A DNA stretch of 52,175 nucleotides. It comes from Enterobacteriaceae bacterium UBA3516. GTDB lineage: Bacteria; Pseudomonadota; Gammaproteobacteria; Enterobacterales; Enterobacteriaceae. Within the stretch, counting starts at the first letter, position 1, and each line of letters starts with the position of its first letter. The notes beneath the pieces were generated by a model. It was not told where the DNA came from and made no database searches. It saw nothing but the letters and a program-made list of their open reading frames with translations. Both the position numbers and the translations under genes were made by a program. Below are positions 44,372-52,074 of the stretch, in pieces. The DNA lies in the NCBI GenBank assembly GCA_002377245.1, contig DFPL01000037.1, forward strand, positions 1-52,175, written 5' to 3'.

Positions 44372-44401
44372 TAATAAAAATTAACCGCTTAAAAAACGGT
44401 T
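44372..44401 (-). terminator. Possible attenuator/terminator between scsA and scsB
   Basis: Minus-strand stem AACCGTTT / AAGCGGTT (8 bp including one G-T) with a TTT loop, followed by AATTTTTATT. It lies directly after the scsA stop and 12 bases before the scsB start, so it could limit scsBC transcription from the scsA promoter. Confidence 0.5.
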
Positions 44402-44404
44402 TTT

Positions 44405-44776
44405 TTATTCTCTGAAGACGCAGTTTTTGAGATGTATTCGCTGAAGAGGTTGAAAGACCGGGGTGGGTGTCGAGGGCATGGTGCTGATAACACAAAAAAG
44501 CGCTATCAGAGCAAGGAAGACGACTAACGCGGGGATCATGCCATCAAAGAAGAGGGGTTGAGCGCACTGGATCGAGTGAGAACTCAGCAAACACAAAGTA
44601 ATGCCCTTCGTTTCCGTACCGCCTGCGGACGGCTCTGTAGCCTGAAGCGTGAAGGCGCTCGCTTGTGCAGTTGTCGGCAATTCATGCGGAAAAAAGGCAC
44701 GCTGTACCAGGCACACCGTCATGATGATGCATGCCAGCAGCAAAATGCGTTTCCCCGCTGATTGACGATAGGTCAT
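44405..44776 (-). CDS. scsA: Suppressor of copper sensitivity protein ScsA-like
   Basis: A 123-residue membrane protein with an N-terminal hydrophobic segment (RILLLACIIMTVCLVQ), a short outside region containing cysteines (TLCLLSSHSIQCAQP), a second helix (MIPALVVFLALIALFCVI) and the C-terminal NCVFRE that ScsA-type proteins share. Function beyond a link to copper tolerance is unknown. The assignment rests on this weak but recognisable pattern and the position before scsB. A promoter with a strong palindrome lies just upstream. Confidence 0.75.
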   Translation of the reverse strand: MTYRQSAGKRILLLACIIMTVCLVQRAFFPHELPTTAQASAFTLQATEPSAGGTETKGITLCLLSSHSIQCAQPLFFDGMIPALVVFLALIALFCVISTMPSTPTPVFQPLQRIHLKNCVFRE

Positions 44777-44803
44777 AGTACGCTCTTCAAATTAGACGCC
44801 TGA

Positions 44804-44847
44804 ATCATAGCGAAACAAACCGGACTTACAAGCTTGCACTTTGTAAG
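44804..44847 (-). promoter_or_regulatory. scsA promoter with 23-bp palindrome CTTACAA-N9-TTGTAAG
   Basis: On the minus strand a -35 box TTGTAA (44826-44831) and a -10 box TATGAT (44804-44809) are 16 bases apart. The -35 is the right arm of a perfect 7-9-7 inverted repeat (44825-44847). Such overlap suggests control by a dimeric regulator. It does not read as a CpxR box. Confidence 0.65.
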
Positions 44848-44889
44848 GTCATGGGTGAACAGGCAGGCTTAAAGCCGGTTTGCCAGGCC

Positions 44890-46086
44890 TTACCCCTGCG
44901 CTTTTACCGCTCCGACGTTTTTAATAATACTGAGAAACGCGAGACCTACCGGGACAAGCGATCCCCATAACACCGCATTCCAGCCAAAGAGATTGAGCAG
45001 AGCCCCGGAAGAAAAAGATCCCACGATCATCACGCCGAACACCACGAAATCATTAAGAGACTGCACCTGCGTTTTTTCTTCCGGACGATGGTAATCAATG
45101 ATTTTTGCCGATGCGCCGATGAAACCAAAGTTCCAGCCAATACCCAGCAATATAAGCGACAACCAATAATGGAAGATATCCGTTCCGCTTAATCCGGCCA
45201 CCACCGATCCGGCGGTAATTAGTAACCCGACCGCGGCAACGCGCATAGCACCAAAGCGGCTGATAAGCTTGCCGGTAAAGAAACCGGGACCGTACATCGC
45301 AATAACATGCCACTGGATACCAAGATTGGAGGCTTCCTGAGAAATGCCATGCATATGCATCGAAAGCGGGGCCGCCGTCATCAGGAAATTCATTACCATA
45401 TAGGTGACTGCGCCACTGAACACGGTGTTGATAAAACCGGGCTGGCGAACTATTTCGCCTAGAGTACGCCCCGCAGCTTTCGCCACCGCAACGGGCTCCA
45501 CGCACTTGACCCCTTTTAGCACCAGCGCGGAAAAAACAGCCACAAGAGATTGCATGATAAAGGTTATCGCAAACGTGTGAGGTGGCCAGAGATGCATTGT
45601 GCTTGTCACCAGCATGGGGCCGATCACGCCCGCAGCCACGCCGCCGCCCATCACCAACGACAACGCGCGCGCACGACGTGCTGCGCTGACACCATCCGTC
45701 GCCGCAAAACGGAAGCTCAGCGCAACAGCGGCATATGCGCCGCCAAGAAATGCCGCTATACAGAACAGCAGAAATGAGCCCAGTACCACGGCAAGCGCAG
45801 CCGTCAGGCCGGTAATAACCCCCGCTCCGGTTCCGGTCATAAACGCCGCTTTACGTCCGTACTTTTTCGCGAGCACGCCCAACGGGAGAATGCAGGCCGC
45901 CATACCCAACACAAACATGGTAATGGGCAACGTCGCCAGTGATCCACTTGGGGCAATGGCATTGCCCACTATCGCTCCGGTGGCGTAGAAGACCACCGAG
46001 TTCGCCCCGGCCAAGGCCTGGGCCGCAGCCAGACGGATGATATTATTATTTTGTTCTGCGACAGACAGAGTGCGTTCTTCGGTCAT
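44890..46086 (-). CDS. MFS transporter
   Basis: A 398-residue major facilitator with about twelve helices and motif A variant GVLAKKYGRKAAFM in loop 2-3. The length and lack of large soluble loops fit drug/H+ or small-molecule exporters, but the substrate is unknown. It is the last of three co-directional genes (SDR, OsmC-like, MFS) behind a divergent LysR gene, with a 65-base gap to the OsmC-like gene. An AGGA site is about 10 bases before the ATG. Confidence 0.85.
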   Translation of the reverse strand: MTEERTLSVAEQNNNIIRLAAAQALAGANSVVFYATGAIVGNAIAPSGSLATLPITMFVLGMAACILPLGVLAKKYGRKAAFMTGTGAGVITGLTAALAVVLGSFLLFCIAAFLGGAYAAVALSFRFAATDGVSAARRARALSLVMGGGVAAGVIGPMLVTSTMHLWPPHTFAITFIMQSLVAVFSALVLKGVKCVEPVAVAKAAGRTLGEIVRQPGFINTVFSGAVTYMVMNFLMTAAPLSMHMHGISQEASNLGIQWHVIAMYGPGFFTGKLISRFGAMRVAAVGLLITAGSVVAGLSGTDIFHYWLSLILLGIGWNFGFIGASAKIIDYHRPEEKTQVQSLNDFVVFGVMIVGSFSSGALLNLFGWNAVLWGSLVPVGLAFLSIIKNVGAVKAQG

Positions 46087-46151
46087 TGGGTGAGCATTCC
46101 TGATTTATTGTGCGTCGCTGTAAGCAACCTATGTCCATTATCGTTGACCGT

Positions 46152-46634
46152 TCAGGTCACGCTTAAATTACCTTCAATCGTCATGTTCTGAGCCAATAGC
46201 CATCGGTTAGGAGAGAGATTTATTACCTGGCGATGAATATGCTCATACTGAGTGATACTGCCACTACCACTTACGTAAATAATGTACTGAACCCGGCCAG
46301 GCACTTCTTCAGTAATCTGCCGGGAGGGAACCGGGATTCCTGTACTGAGCTCCCCCCACGTCTGAATTTCGAGGGACATCAGGTCGATATTCTGCCGGCT
46401 GGCCTCATGCACAAAGGCTGCTGTCATGCAGGCATTGAACGCTGCCAGCATTAACTCCTGAGGATTAGGTGCCAGCCCTTTGCCGCCCAGGGCTTCTGGC
46501 TCATCTGCGTGGATCACATGACCGTGTGAAGATTGCAGGGCCTCCCCGATAACGCAGGAATGGCAGCATGTCTGACTCGCCATGCCGCCACGCCACGTTG
46601 TCACGATGTCATATTTTGCAACGTCGTTTTCCAT
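46152..46634 (-). CDS. OsmC/Ohr-like protein with unusual cysteine pattern
   Basis: A 160-residue protein of the OsmC family (peroxide-reducing thiol enzymes). The central helix NPQELMLAAFNACMTAAF carries the expected peroxidatic Cys (Cys69). The second, resolving Cys that normally sits in a C-terminal 'CP(V)' turn is absent; the matching region reads INLSPNRW. Instead there is an N-terminal TCCHSC group (Cys23, 24, 27). The ATG behind AGGAG was chosen over an upstream codon at 46679. It follows the SDR gene after 44 bases. Confidence 0.83.
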   Translation of the reverse strand: MENDVAKYDIVTTWRGGMASQTCCHSCVIGEALQSSHGHVIHADEPEALGGKGLAPNPQELMLAAFNACMTAAFVHEASRQNIDLMSLEIQTWGELSTGIPVPSRQITEEVPGRVQYIIYVSGSGSITQYEHIHRQVINLSPNRWLLAQNMTIEGNLSVT

Positions 46635-46678
46635 TTTTTCTCCTGCACCGTGCGCGTTTACCGTGCACGGTGTGCGCA

Positions 46679-47455
46679 TCAGGCGTTGCGCCCCGCCATT
46701 ACGCCACCATCAATATCCCAGATGGCACCGGTCACCCATTCAGTCTTATCTGAAAGCAGGAAGATGACGGTTTCAGCGATATCAGCAGGTGTACCCACGC
46801 GGCCAAGGGGATGGAAGCTGTCAAAGCTGTTCATCACGTCCTTCACCTCATCTTTTGGGATAAAGCCTTCGTAAATAGGGGTGTGCACTACTGCCGGGGA
46901 GACGGCATTAACCCGAATACCTTTATTGCCCAGCTCAATGGCCAGGTTTTTGGTTAATGCATGCAAACCCGCTTTTGCCATCGAATATGCCGAAGATGGC
47001 GTTGCGCCGATGGCCTGTTGCGCCCACATCGAACCCATGTTGACGATAGCGCCTTTGATGCCAGCCGCAACCATATTGCGTACCACATCGCGGGTAATAA
47101 AGAAGGTAGCGCGGTTAATGTTCATGTACATGTCGTAATCAGACACTTCATGTTCGGTAAACGGTTTCGGGAAGAACACGCCGGCCGCATTCACCAGCAA
47201 ACTAATGTCTTTATGCTCGGTATTAAGAGTATCAACGACGTGCTGCATACCTTCTTCAGTCATCAGATCCGCGATGATAAGCGCAACCCTCCCCTCTGCG
47301 GCCAGCGCCTGACGTGCCTGTTCCGCTTTATCCTGACGATTGCCCACGAGAACGACGCTACCGCCACGCTGAAGAACACGTTTTGCCGTTTCAAAACCCA
47401 TCCCACTCGTCCCCCCTACCACCAACAACTTTTTACCAGCGAAAGATACGTCCAT
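46679..47455 (-). CDS. Short-chain dehydrogenase/reductase (SDR)
   Basis: A 258-residue classical SDR: cofactor loop GGTSGMG (residues 11-17), NAAG (about 86), catalytic Ser (NMGSMWAQQ), YSMAK (Tyr-x3-Lys, about residue 150) and a C-terminal GGVMAGRNA. The residue after the first strand (GNRQ) favours NADP(H). It reduces or oxidises a carbonyl/alcohol of unknown identity. The ATG at 47455 follows AAGAGG. First gene of the SDR-OsmC-MFS row, divergent from a LysR gene. Confidence 0.9.
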   Translation of the reverse strand: MDVSFAGKKLLVVGGTSGMGFETAKRVLQRGGSVVLVGNRQDKAEQARQALAAEGRVALIIADLMTEEGMQHVVDTLNTEHKDISLLVNAAGVFFPKPFTEHEVSDYDMYMNINRATFFITRDVVRNMVAAGIKGAIVNMGSMWAQQAIGATPSSAYSMAKAGLHALTKNLAIELGNKGIRVNAVSPAVVHTPIYEGFIPKDEVKDVMNSFDSFHPLGRVGTPADIAETVIFLLSDKTEWVTGAIWDIDGGVMAGRNA

Positions 47456-47488
47456 TGCTAACCTCTTAATATTCATGAAATTACGACA

Positions 47489-47511
47489 GATAAGACGGCG
47501 ATTCGCTTATC
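47489..47511. promoter_or_regulatory. Dyad GATAAG-N11-CTTATC in the SDR/LysR gap
   Basis: A perfect 6-11-6 inverted repeat in the 177-base divergent gap, 34 bases before the SDR start. The N11 spacing is that of LysR-type boxes, so it is a candidate operator. Confidence 0.5.
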
Positions 47512-47632
47512 GATTGAAAGCAGAATGCCACTCCAACTGAACGCTGGCGAATGAGAAGAAATTGCCTGGCGAGAAAGAAAATCTATCTCGATGACGTATA
47601 CTGGCGGAGGTAAAAAACTTCAGAGGTCAGGC

Positions 47633-48547
47633 ATGCGCTCGCTTAATCGATTGAAATGGCTCCATGCTTTTGAAGCGGCGGCCCGTCATGGCAGCTTTAC
47701 CGGTGCCGCTCAGGAACTCGGGGTTACGCCTGCGGCTATAGGCCAGCTTGTTCGCTCACTTGAAGACTGGGTGGGTCACCCATTACTCAACCGCTCACGC
47801 TCGGGCAAAGAACGTCTGACGCTGGTCGAAGAAGCGCAGGATGCGTTGGCAGACATTACCCAAGGGCTGGATAAACTCGAAATGGGTCTGAACAAGCTGC
47901 GAGGCCGACGCGCACGCTCAGTGGTAGTGATCACCGCCTCTCAGGTTTTAGTGATGAACTGGCTGATGGAGCGCCTGAACCGATTCTCTGAAACCCATGA
48001 GAATATCGATCTGCGTCTGAACGTGACCGAGAAAATCATGGATGTTTACCACGGTGAAGCGGATGTGGGTATTCGCTGCGGACAAGGAGACTGGCAGGGG
48101 GTGCACAAAACCTGGCTTATGGACGAAGAAGCCGTTCTGGTTTGCAGCCCGCGGCTTGTACCGCCGGAAAAAATCAGCTGCGGTGCCTGGCTCGCAACAC
48201 AAAAACTGATTCATGATGACACGCCTCACCCAGGCGCCGATTTTCCAACATGGGAAGATGTCTTTACGGCAGTGAACGCGCCCGCGGCGAAGGAGAGCGG
48301 ACTGCACATCAACTCAACCTCTGCAGTGATATTGTCTGCACTGAGCGGCCGCGGTGTGGCGATTGTTCGTAAAGCCCTGGTGAAGCAACTTATCGAAACA
48401 GGGCAGCTTATACAGCTCCACGCCAATCAGCGCTGGCCGTTAAAATGGTCTTATTACATCGTGACTTCCCCCACGGCCAGCGAGCGCCGGGAAGTGAAGG
48501 TCTTCCATGACTGGCTTATTCAGGAGGTGATGGATGAGGGCCAATGA
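47633..48547 (+). CDS. LysR-family (GcvA-type) regulator of the SDR-OsmC-MFS row
   Basis: A 304-residue LysR-type regulator. DNA-binding part WLHAFEAAARHGSFTGAAQE then LGVTPAAIGQLVRSLEDWVG; effector part with DLRLNVTEKIMDVYHGEADV and VGIRCGQGDWQGV. ATG 47633 behind AGAGG chosen over an upstream in-frame codon. It is a close relative of the LysR at 40.6 kb in layout and in the helix-turn-helix block, and faces the SDR gene. Confidence 0.9.
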   Translation: MRSLNRLKWLHAFEAAARHGSFTGAAQELGVTPAAIGQLVRSLEDWVGHPLLNRSRSGKERLTLVEEAQDALADITQGLDKLEMGLNKLRGRRARSVVVITASQVLVMNWLMERLNRFSETHENIDLRLNVTEKIMDVYHGEADVGIRCGQGDWQGVHKTWLMDEEAVLVCSPRLVPPEKISCGAWLATQKLIHDDTPHPGADFPTWEDVFTAVNAPAAKESGLHINSTSAVILSALSGRGVAIVRKALVKQLIETGQLIQLHANQRWPLKWSYYIVTSPTASERREVKVFHDWLIQEVMDEGQ

Positions 48548-48620
48548 GGTAAACACGTTTACTCAGTGAAGGGAGCGGCCAGAATTGCCTGTACGCTCCA
48601 GCGTGGCTGATGGCAGACAA

Positions 48621-48642
48621 AGAGGCCGCTTTCGCAGCCTCT
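48621..48642 (-). terminator. Hairpin with GAAA tetraloop after the aceE-like gene
   Basis: Minus-strand stem AGAGGCTGC / GCGGCCTCT (one G-T pair) capped by GAAA and followed by TTTG. It lies 113 bases downstream of the aceE-like stop and faces the end of the convergent LysR gene. The T-tract is short. Confidence 0.5.
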
Positions 48643-48754
48643 GAAAGCCAGGTTATCGACACATTTGCAGCAGTCTACGCAACGCATGAGACGATAGATC
48701 GCAGACGCAACAGGTTGCAAGACGTATCGTCAGTTCCCGGCAGATAATCCATTG

Positions 48755-51445
48755 TCATCCGTTGTGCGCCTCGGTTGCTGCCGGATCCATCTTTTCCGGA
48801 TCGATATTGTACCGATGCAGCGCTTCGCGAATTTTTTCGCGAGGCAGCCGGCCTTCATCGGCCAGGGCTTTGATTGCGGCAAGCACGATAAAATGGCGAT
48901 CAACTTCGAAGAATGTACGCAGTGATGCGCGTGTATCTGAACGGCCAAAGCCGTCCGTACCCAGGCTAATGAACCGCCGGTCATTGATGAAAGGACGAAT
49001 CTGGTCGGCGAAGATCTTCATGTAATCTGTCGCCACGACCACCGGGCCAGGACGGTCTTGTAAGCACTGTTGCACATACGGAATACGCGGTTGCTGCTCG
49101 GGATGCAGCATGTTCCAGCGCTCTGTCGCAAGCCCCTCACGGCGCAGTTCAGTGAGGCTTGTCGCACTCCAGACATCACTTGAAATACCGAAATCCGCAG
49201 CCAGCAACTCACTGGCGGCCATCACTTCACGCAGGATAGCACCGCTGCCCAGCAGTTGGAGATGTGGCCCCGGCGAAGACGACGGCTTCTGGCCATCCTG
49301 TAATAAGTACAGCCCCTTGAGAATGCCTTCCTCACTGCCTTGCGGCATAGCAGGGTTTGGATAGTTCTCGTTGAGCAGGGTAATGTAGTAGTAGATATCC
49401 TCCTGGTCCACGTACATGCGGCGCAGGCCATCCTGAATGATGACGGCCAGCTCATAGGCATAGGTCGGATCGTACGAGACACAATTGGGGATCACGGAAG
49501 AAAGCACATGGCTGTGTCCATCATCATGCTGCAAGCCTTCGCCCATCAGCGTGGTGCGACCGGAGGTGGCCCCCAGCAGAAATCCTCGCGTGCGCGCATC
49601 GCCTGCGGCCCACGCCAAATCACCGACGCGCTGCATGCCAAACATGGAATAGAAAATATAGAACGGAATCGCCGGCAGGCCATGATTGCTATAGGCCGTC
49701 CCGGCCGCCATCCATGACGCCATCGCACCAGATTCATTGATCCCTTCCTGCAGAATTTGACCGTCCTTGGCCTCTTTGTAGTAGCTCAGTTGGCCTGCAT
49801 CCTGCGGGGTATAAAGTTGCCCCAGGAAAGAGTGAATGCCTATCTGGCGGAACAGCCCCTCCATGCCAAAGGTGCGTGATTCGTCCGGCACGATGGGGAT
49901 GATGAGCTTGCCGAGGCTGGCATCTTTGAGCAGCGTGGTCAGAATACGCACGAAGGAGATGGTGGTCGAAATTTCACGCTCGCCGCTCCCGTTGAGTTGC
50001 GAAGCGAAGGTACTGAGCTCAGGCACCGGGAGGGGAGCAACCTGGCGGGATCGCGATGGCACATAACCGCCGAGCGTAGCCCTGCGCTGCGCGAAGTAAC
50101 GGGCCTCTTCACTATCGGGATCGGGCTTAAGATAGGGCATCTCTTCGAGCTGGTCATCACGTACCGGAAGTGAAAAACGATCGCGGAACGCACGCACCGC
50201 CTCCAGGCTCATCTTTTTCAACTGGTGGTTGATATTCTGGCCTTCGCCCGCCTCCCCCATACCGAACCCCTTGACCGTCTTGGCCAGCACAACCGTGGGC
50301 CGCCCTTCGGTGCTTACGGCTTCAGCATAGGCAGCATAGACCTTTTCCGGATCGTGGCCGCCACGCGTCAGCGCCCAAATCTCATCGTCTGACAGATGCG
50401 CCACCAGCTCCAGCAACGCAGGATATTTACCGAAGAAGTGTTCACGCACATATGCGCCGTTTTGCGACTTGAAGGTCTGGTATTCGCCGTCCACGCACTC
50501 CATCATGCGTTGACGCAACAGCCCGCTGCTGTCGCGCGCGAGCAGGTCATCCCAGCCGCTGCCCCAGAGCACTTTGACGACATTCCAGCCTGCGGCCCGG
50601 AACGTTCCTTCAAGCTCCTGAACGATCTTGCTGTTACCCCGCACCGGTCCATCAAGCCGCTGAAGATTACAGTTGACGACAAAGATGATGTTGCTGAGCT
50701 GTTCTCGCCCGGCGACCGAGATGGCGGCCAGCGATTCGGGTTGATCCATCTCACCATCGCCGAGGAAGGCCCACACTTTGCGGCCCTGGTGTTCCAGCAT
50801 GCCACGGTATTCGAGATACCGCATGAACCGGGCCTGATAGACCGCCGTCAATGGGCCAAGCCCCATAGAAACCGTAGGGAACTGCCAGAAGTCAGGCATC
50901 AAACGTGGGTGAGGATAGGAAGAGAGGCCATCACGTCCCGCTTCACGGCGAAAGTTATCCAGTTGCGATTCGCTGATACGCCCTTCGAGGAAGGCTCGCC
51001 CGTAGATACCCGGTGCGGAATGGCCCTGAATATAGACCATATCGCCGCCGAAGGTCTCAGTGCGGCCACGGAAAAAGTGGTTGAAGCCCACATCATAAAG
51101 TACCGCCGCCGACTGGTAAGTGGCGATGTGTCCACCCACATTGGAGTGTTTGCCGGCGCGCAGCACCATGACCATCGCATTCCAGCGGATGTAGGCGTTT
51201 AAACGTTGCTCAAGGCTTAGATCGCCGGGGTAAGCGGGTTGCCTGCCTTTATCAATCGTATTGATATAGGGAGTCGTGACACGACCATAGAAACTACCGT
51301 GTCGGCTCGCATCGAAATCGGTGAGCCTGTCGATCAGGTAGTGTGCACGTGAACGGCCTTCAACCGCGATGGTTGCCTCCAGGGCTTCCAGCCACTCTCG
51401 TGTTTCTAATGGGTCAACGTCGAGCAGCGCAGGGTGTGAATGCAT
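48755..51445 (-). CDS. Orphan AceE-type homodimeric 2-oxoacid dehydrogenase E1
   Basis: An 896-residue thiamine-diphosphate E1 of the homodimeric pyruvate dehydrogenase type (E. coli AceE 887). The ThDP motif GDGEMDQPESLAAIS ... NIIFVVNCN is at about residues 225-265; the N-terminal HIATYQSAA...FNHFFRG and the C-terminal region GFGRSDTRASLRTFFEVDRHF match AceE. The ATG follows AAGGAGA. There is no aceF or lpd gene beside it, so it must borrow E2/E3 from the housekeeping complex or use another acceptor. MdeB of Pseudomonas putida is a known AceE relative for 2-oxobutyrate, so the substrate may not be pyruvate. It is divergent from a MarR gene. Confidence 0.9.
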   Translation of the reverse strand: MHSHPALLDVDPLETREWLEALEATIAVEGRSRAHYLIDRLTDFDASRHGSFYGRVTTPYINTIDKGRQPAYPGDLSLEQRLNAYIRWNAMVMVLRAGKHSNVGGHIATYQSAAVLYDVGFNHFFRGRTETFGGDMVYIQGHSAPGIYGRAFLEGRISESQLDNFRREAGRDGLSSYPHPRLMPDFWQFPTVSMGLGPLTAVYQARFMRYLEYRGMLEHQGRKVWAFLGDGEMDQPESLAAISVAGREQLSNIIFVVNCNLQRLDGPVRGNSKIVQELEGTFRAAGWNVVKVLWGSGWDDLLARDSSGLLRQRMMECVDGEYQTFKSQNGAYVREHFFGKYPALLELVAHLSDDEIWALTRGGHDPEKVYAAYAEAVSTEGRPTVVLAKTVKGFGMGEAGEGQNINHQLKKMSLEAVRAFRDRFSLPVRDDQLEEMPYLKPDPDSEEARYFAQRRATLGGYVPSRSRQVAPLPVPELSTFASQLNGSGEREISTTISFVRILTTLLKDASLGKLIIPIVPDESRTFGMEGLFRQIGIHSFLGQLYTPQDAGQLSYYKEAKDGQILQEGINESGAMASWMAAGTAYSNHGLPAIPFYIFYSMFGMQRVGDLAWAAGDARTRGFLLGATSGRTTLMGEGLQHDDGHSHVLSSVIPNCVSYDPTYAYELAVIIQDGLRRMYVDQEDIYYYITLLNENYPNPAMPQGSEEGILKGLYLLQDGQKPSSSPGPHLQLLGSGAILREVMAASELLAADFGISSDVWSATSLTELRREGLATERWNMLHPEQQPRIPYVQQCLQDRPGPVVVATDYMKIFADQIRPFINDRRFISLGTDGFGRSDTRASLRTFFEVDRHFIVLAAIKALADEGRLPREKIREALHRYNIDPEKMDPAATEAHNG

Positions 51446-51537
51446 GGTGAATCTCCTTAAAAAATTACCTGGTGAGGCACGATTACGGTCGGTCACATCA
51501 AGCGGATGTGGTGCTGTACCGGGCGCTCGCATTATGA

Positions 51538-51551
51538 ATTGCAAATGCAAT
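51538..51551. promoter_or_regulatory. MarR-type operator 1, ATTGCA-AA-TGCAAT
   Basis: A perfect 6-2-6 inverted repeat in the gap between the aceE-like and marR genes, 93 bases from the aceE-like start. A near-identical copy lies 44 bases away. Confidence 0.75.
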
Positions 51552-51577
51552 CCTGGCGTTTGCCATGCTAAGTCAGG

Positions 51578-51583
51578 TATAAT
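51578..51583 (+). promoter_or_regulatory. Candidate -10 box of the marR gene
   Basis: Perfect TATAAT, 36 bases before the marR start, overlapping operator 2 by two bases. No clear -35 at 16-18 bases; TTGCCA is only 12 bases upstream. Confidence 0.5.
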
Positions 51584-51595
51584 TGCAAATGCAAC
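51582..51595. promoter_or_regulatory. MarR-type operator 2, ATTGCA-AA-TGCAAC
   Basis: Identical to operator 1 in 13 of 14 bases; overlaps the marR -10 box, which suggests autorepression. Confidence 0.75.
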
Positions 51596-51618
51596 TTAAA
51601 AATTGACAGGAGCCAGCC

Positions 51619-52074
51619 ATGCAGGAAAATCAAACGGATCTCTGGTTTTCGTTTGTACGTGCCCATCGCCTGATGATTCGTGATGTGGAGAGCCGCCTGG
51701 CAGCCGCAAAGCTGCCCGCGTATGCCTGGTATGACGTGCTATGGGGGCTGGAAAGTGGCCATGAGGGTACGCGACGCATGCATGAACTCGCCGATGCGCT
51801 TGCCATCGAACGGTACAATCTTACGCGCCTGGTAGATCGCCTGGAAAAAGAGGGGCTGGTCGTGCGTATGCGTTCGCCAGAGGATGGTCGTGCAGCGTTT
51901 GCCACCATTACTGAAGAAGGGCGCGCGCTACGCAAGAAGATGTGGAAAGTCTATGAAAGTGCAGTGTCAGAACATTTTCTGAGCCAGTTCAGCACCGACG
52001 AGCAAAACACGTTTTCTGCCGCGCTGGACAAGGTCGCGGCTGCGGCCCGTGCGCACAAGGCGCTGCCGCGTTAA
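51619..52074 (+). CDS. MarR-family transcriptional regulator
   Basis: A 151-residue winged-helix regulator. The recognition region MHELADALAIERYNLTRLVD then RLEKEGLVVRMRSPEDGRAAFATITEEG (Asp-x-Arg wing) is the MarR signature, with dimerising helices at both ends. GGAG six bases before the ATG. It is divergent from the aceE-like gene across 173 bases holding two matching palindromes, so it probably represses both promoters. The ligand is unknown; weak acids or phenolics are usual for the family. Confidence 0.92.
   Translation: MQENQTDLWFSFVRAHRLMIRDVESRLAAAKLPAYAWYDVLWGLESGHEGTRRMHELADALAIERYNLTRLVDRLEKEGLVVRMRSPEDGRAAFATITEEGRALRKKMWKVYESAVSEHFLSQFSTDEQNTFSAALDKVAAAARAHKALPR

Noticed and set aside
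45599..45988. 129-codon forward frame inside the MFS gene at 44.9-46.1 kb
   Set aside because: Antisense; Ala/Pro-rich product typical of a shadow frame.
50396..51202. 268-codon forward frame inside the aceE-like gene
   Set aside because: Antisense to conserved E1 sequence; no ribosome site or recognisable fold.
27619..51445. A methionine gamma-lyase plus MdeB-like 2-oxobutyrate pathway
   Set aside because: The lyase looks like MetC rather than methionine gamma-lyase and the E1 gene is over 20 kb away with its own regulator, so a shared pathway is not supported.
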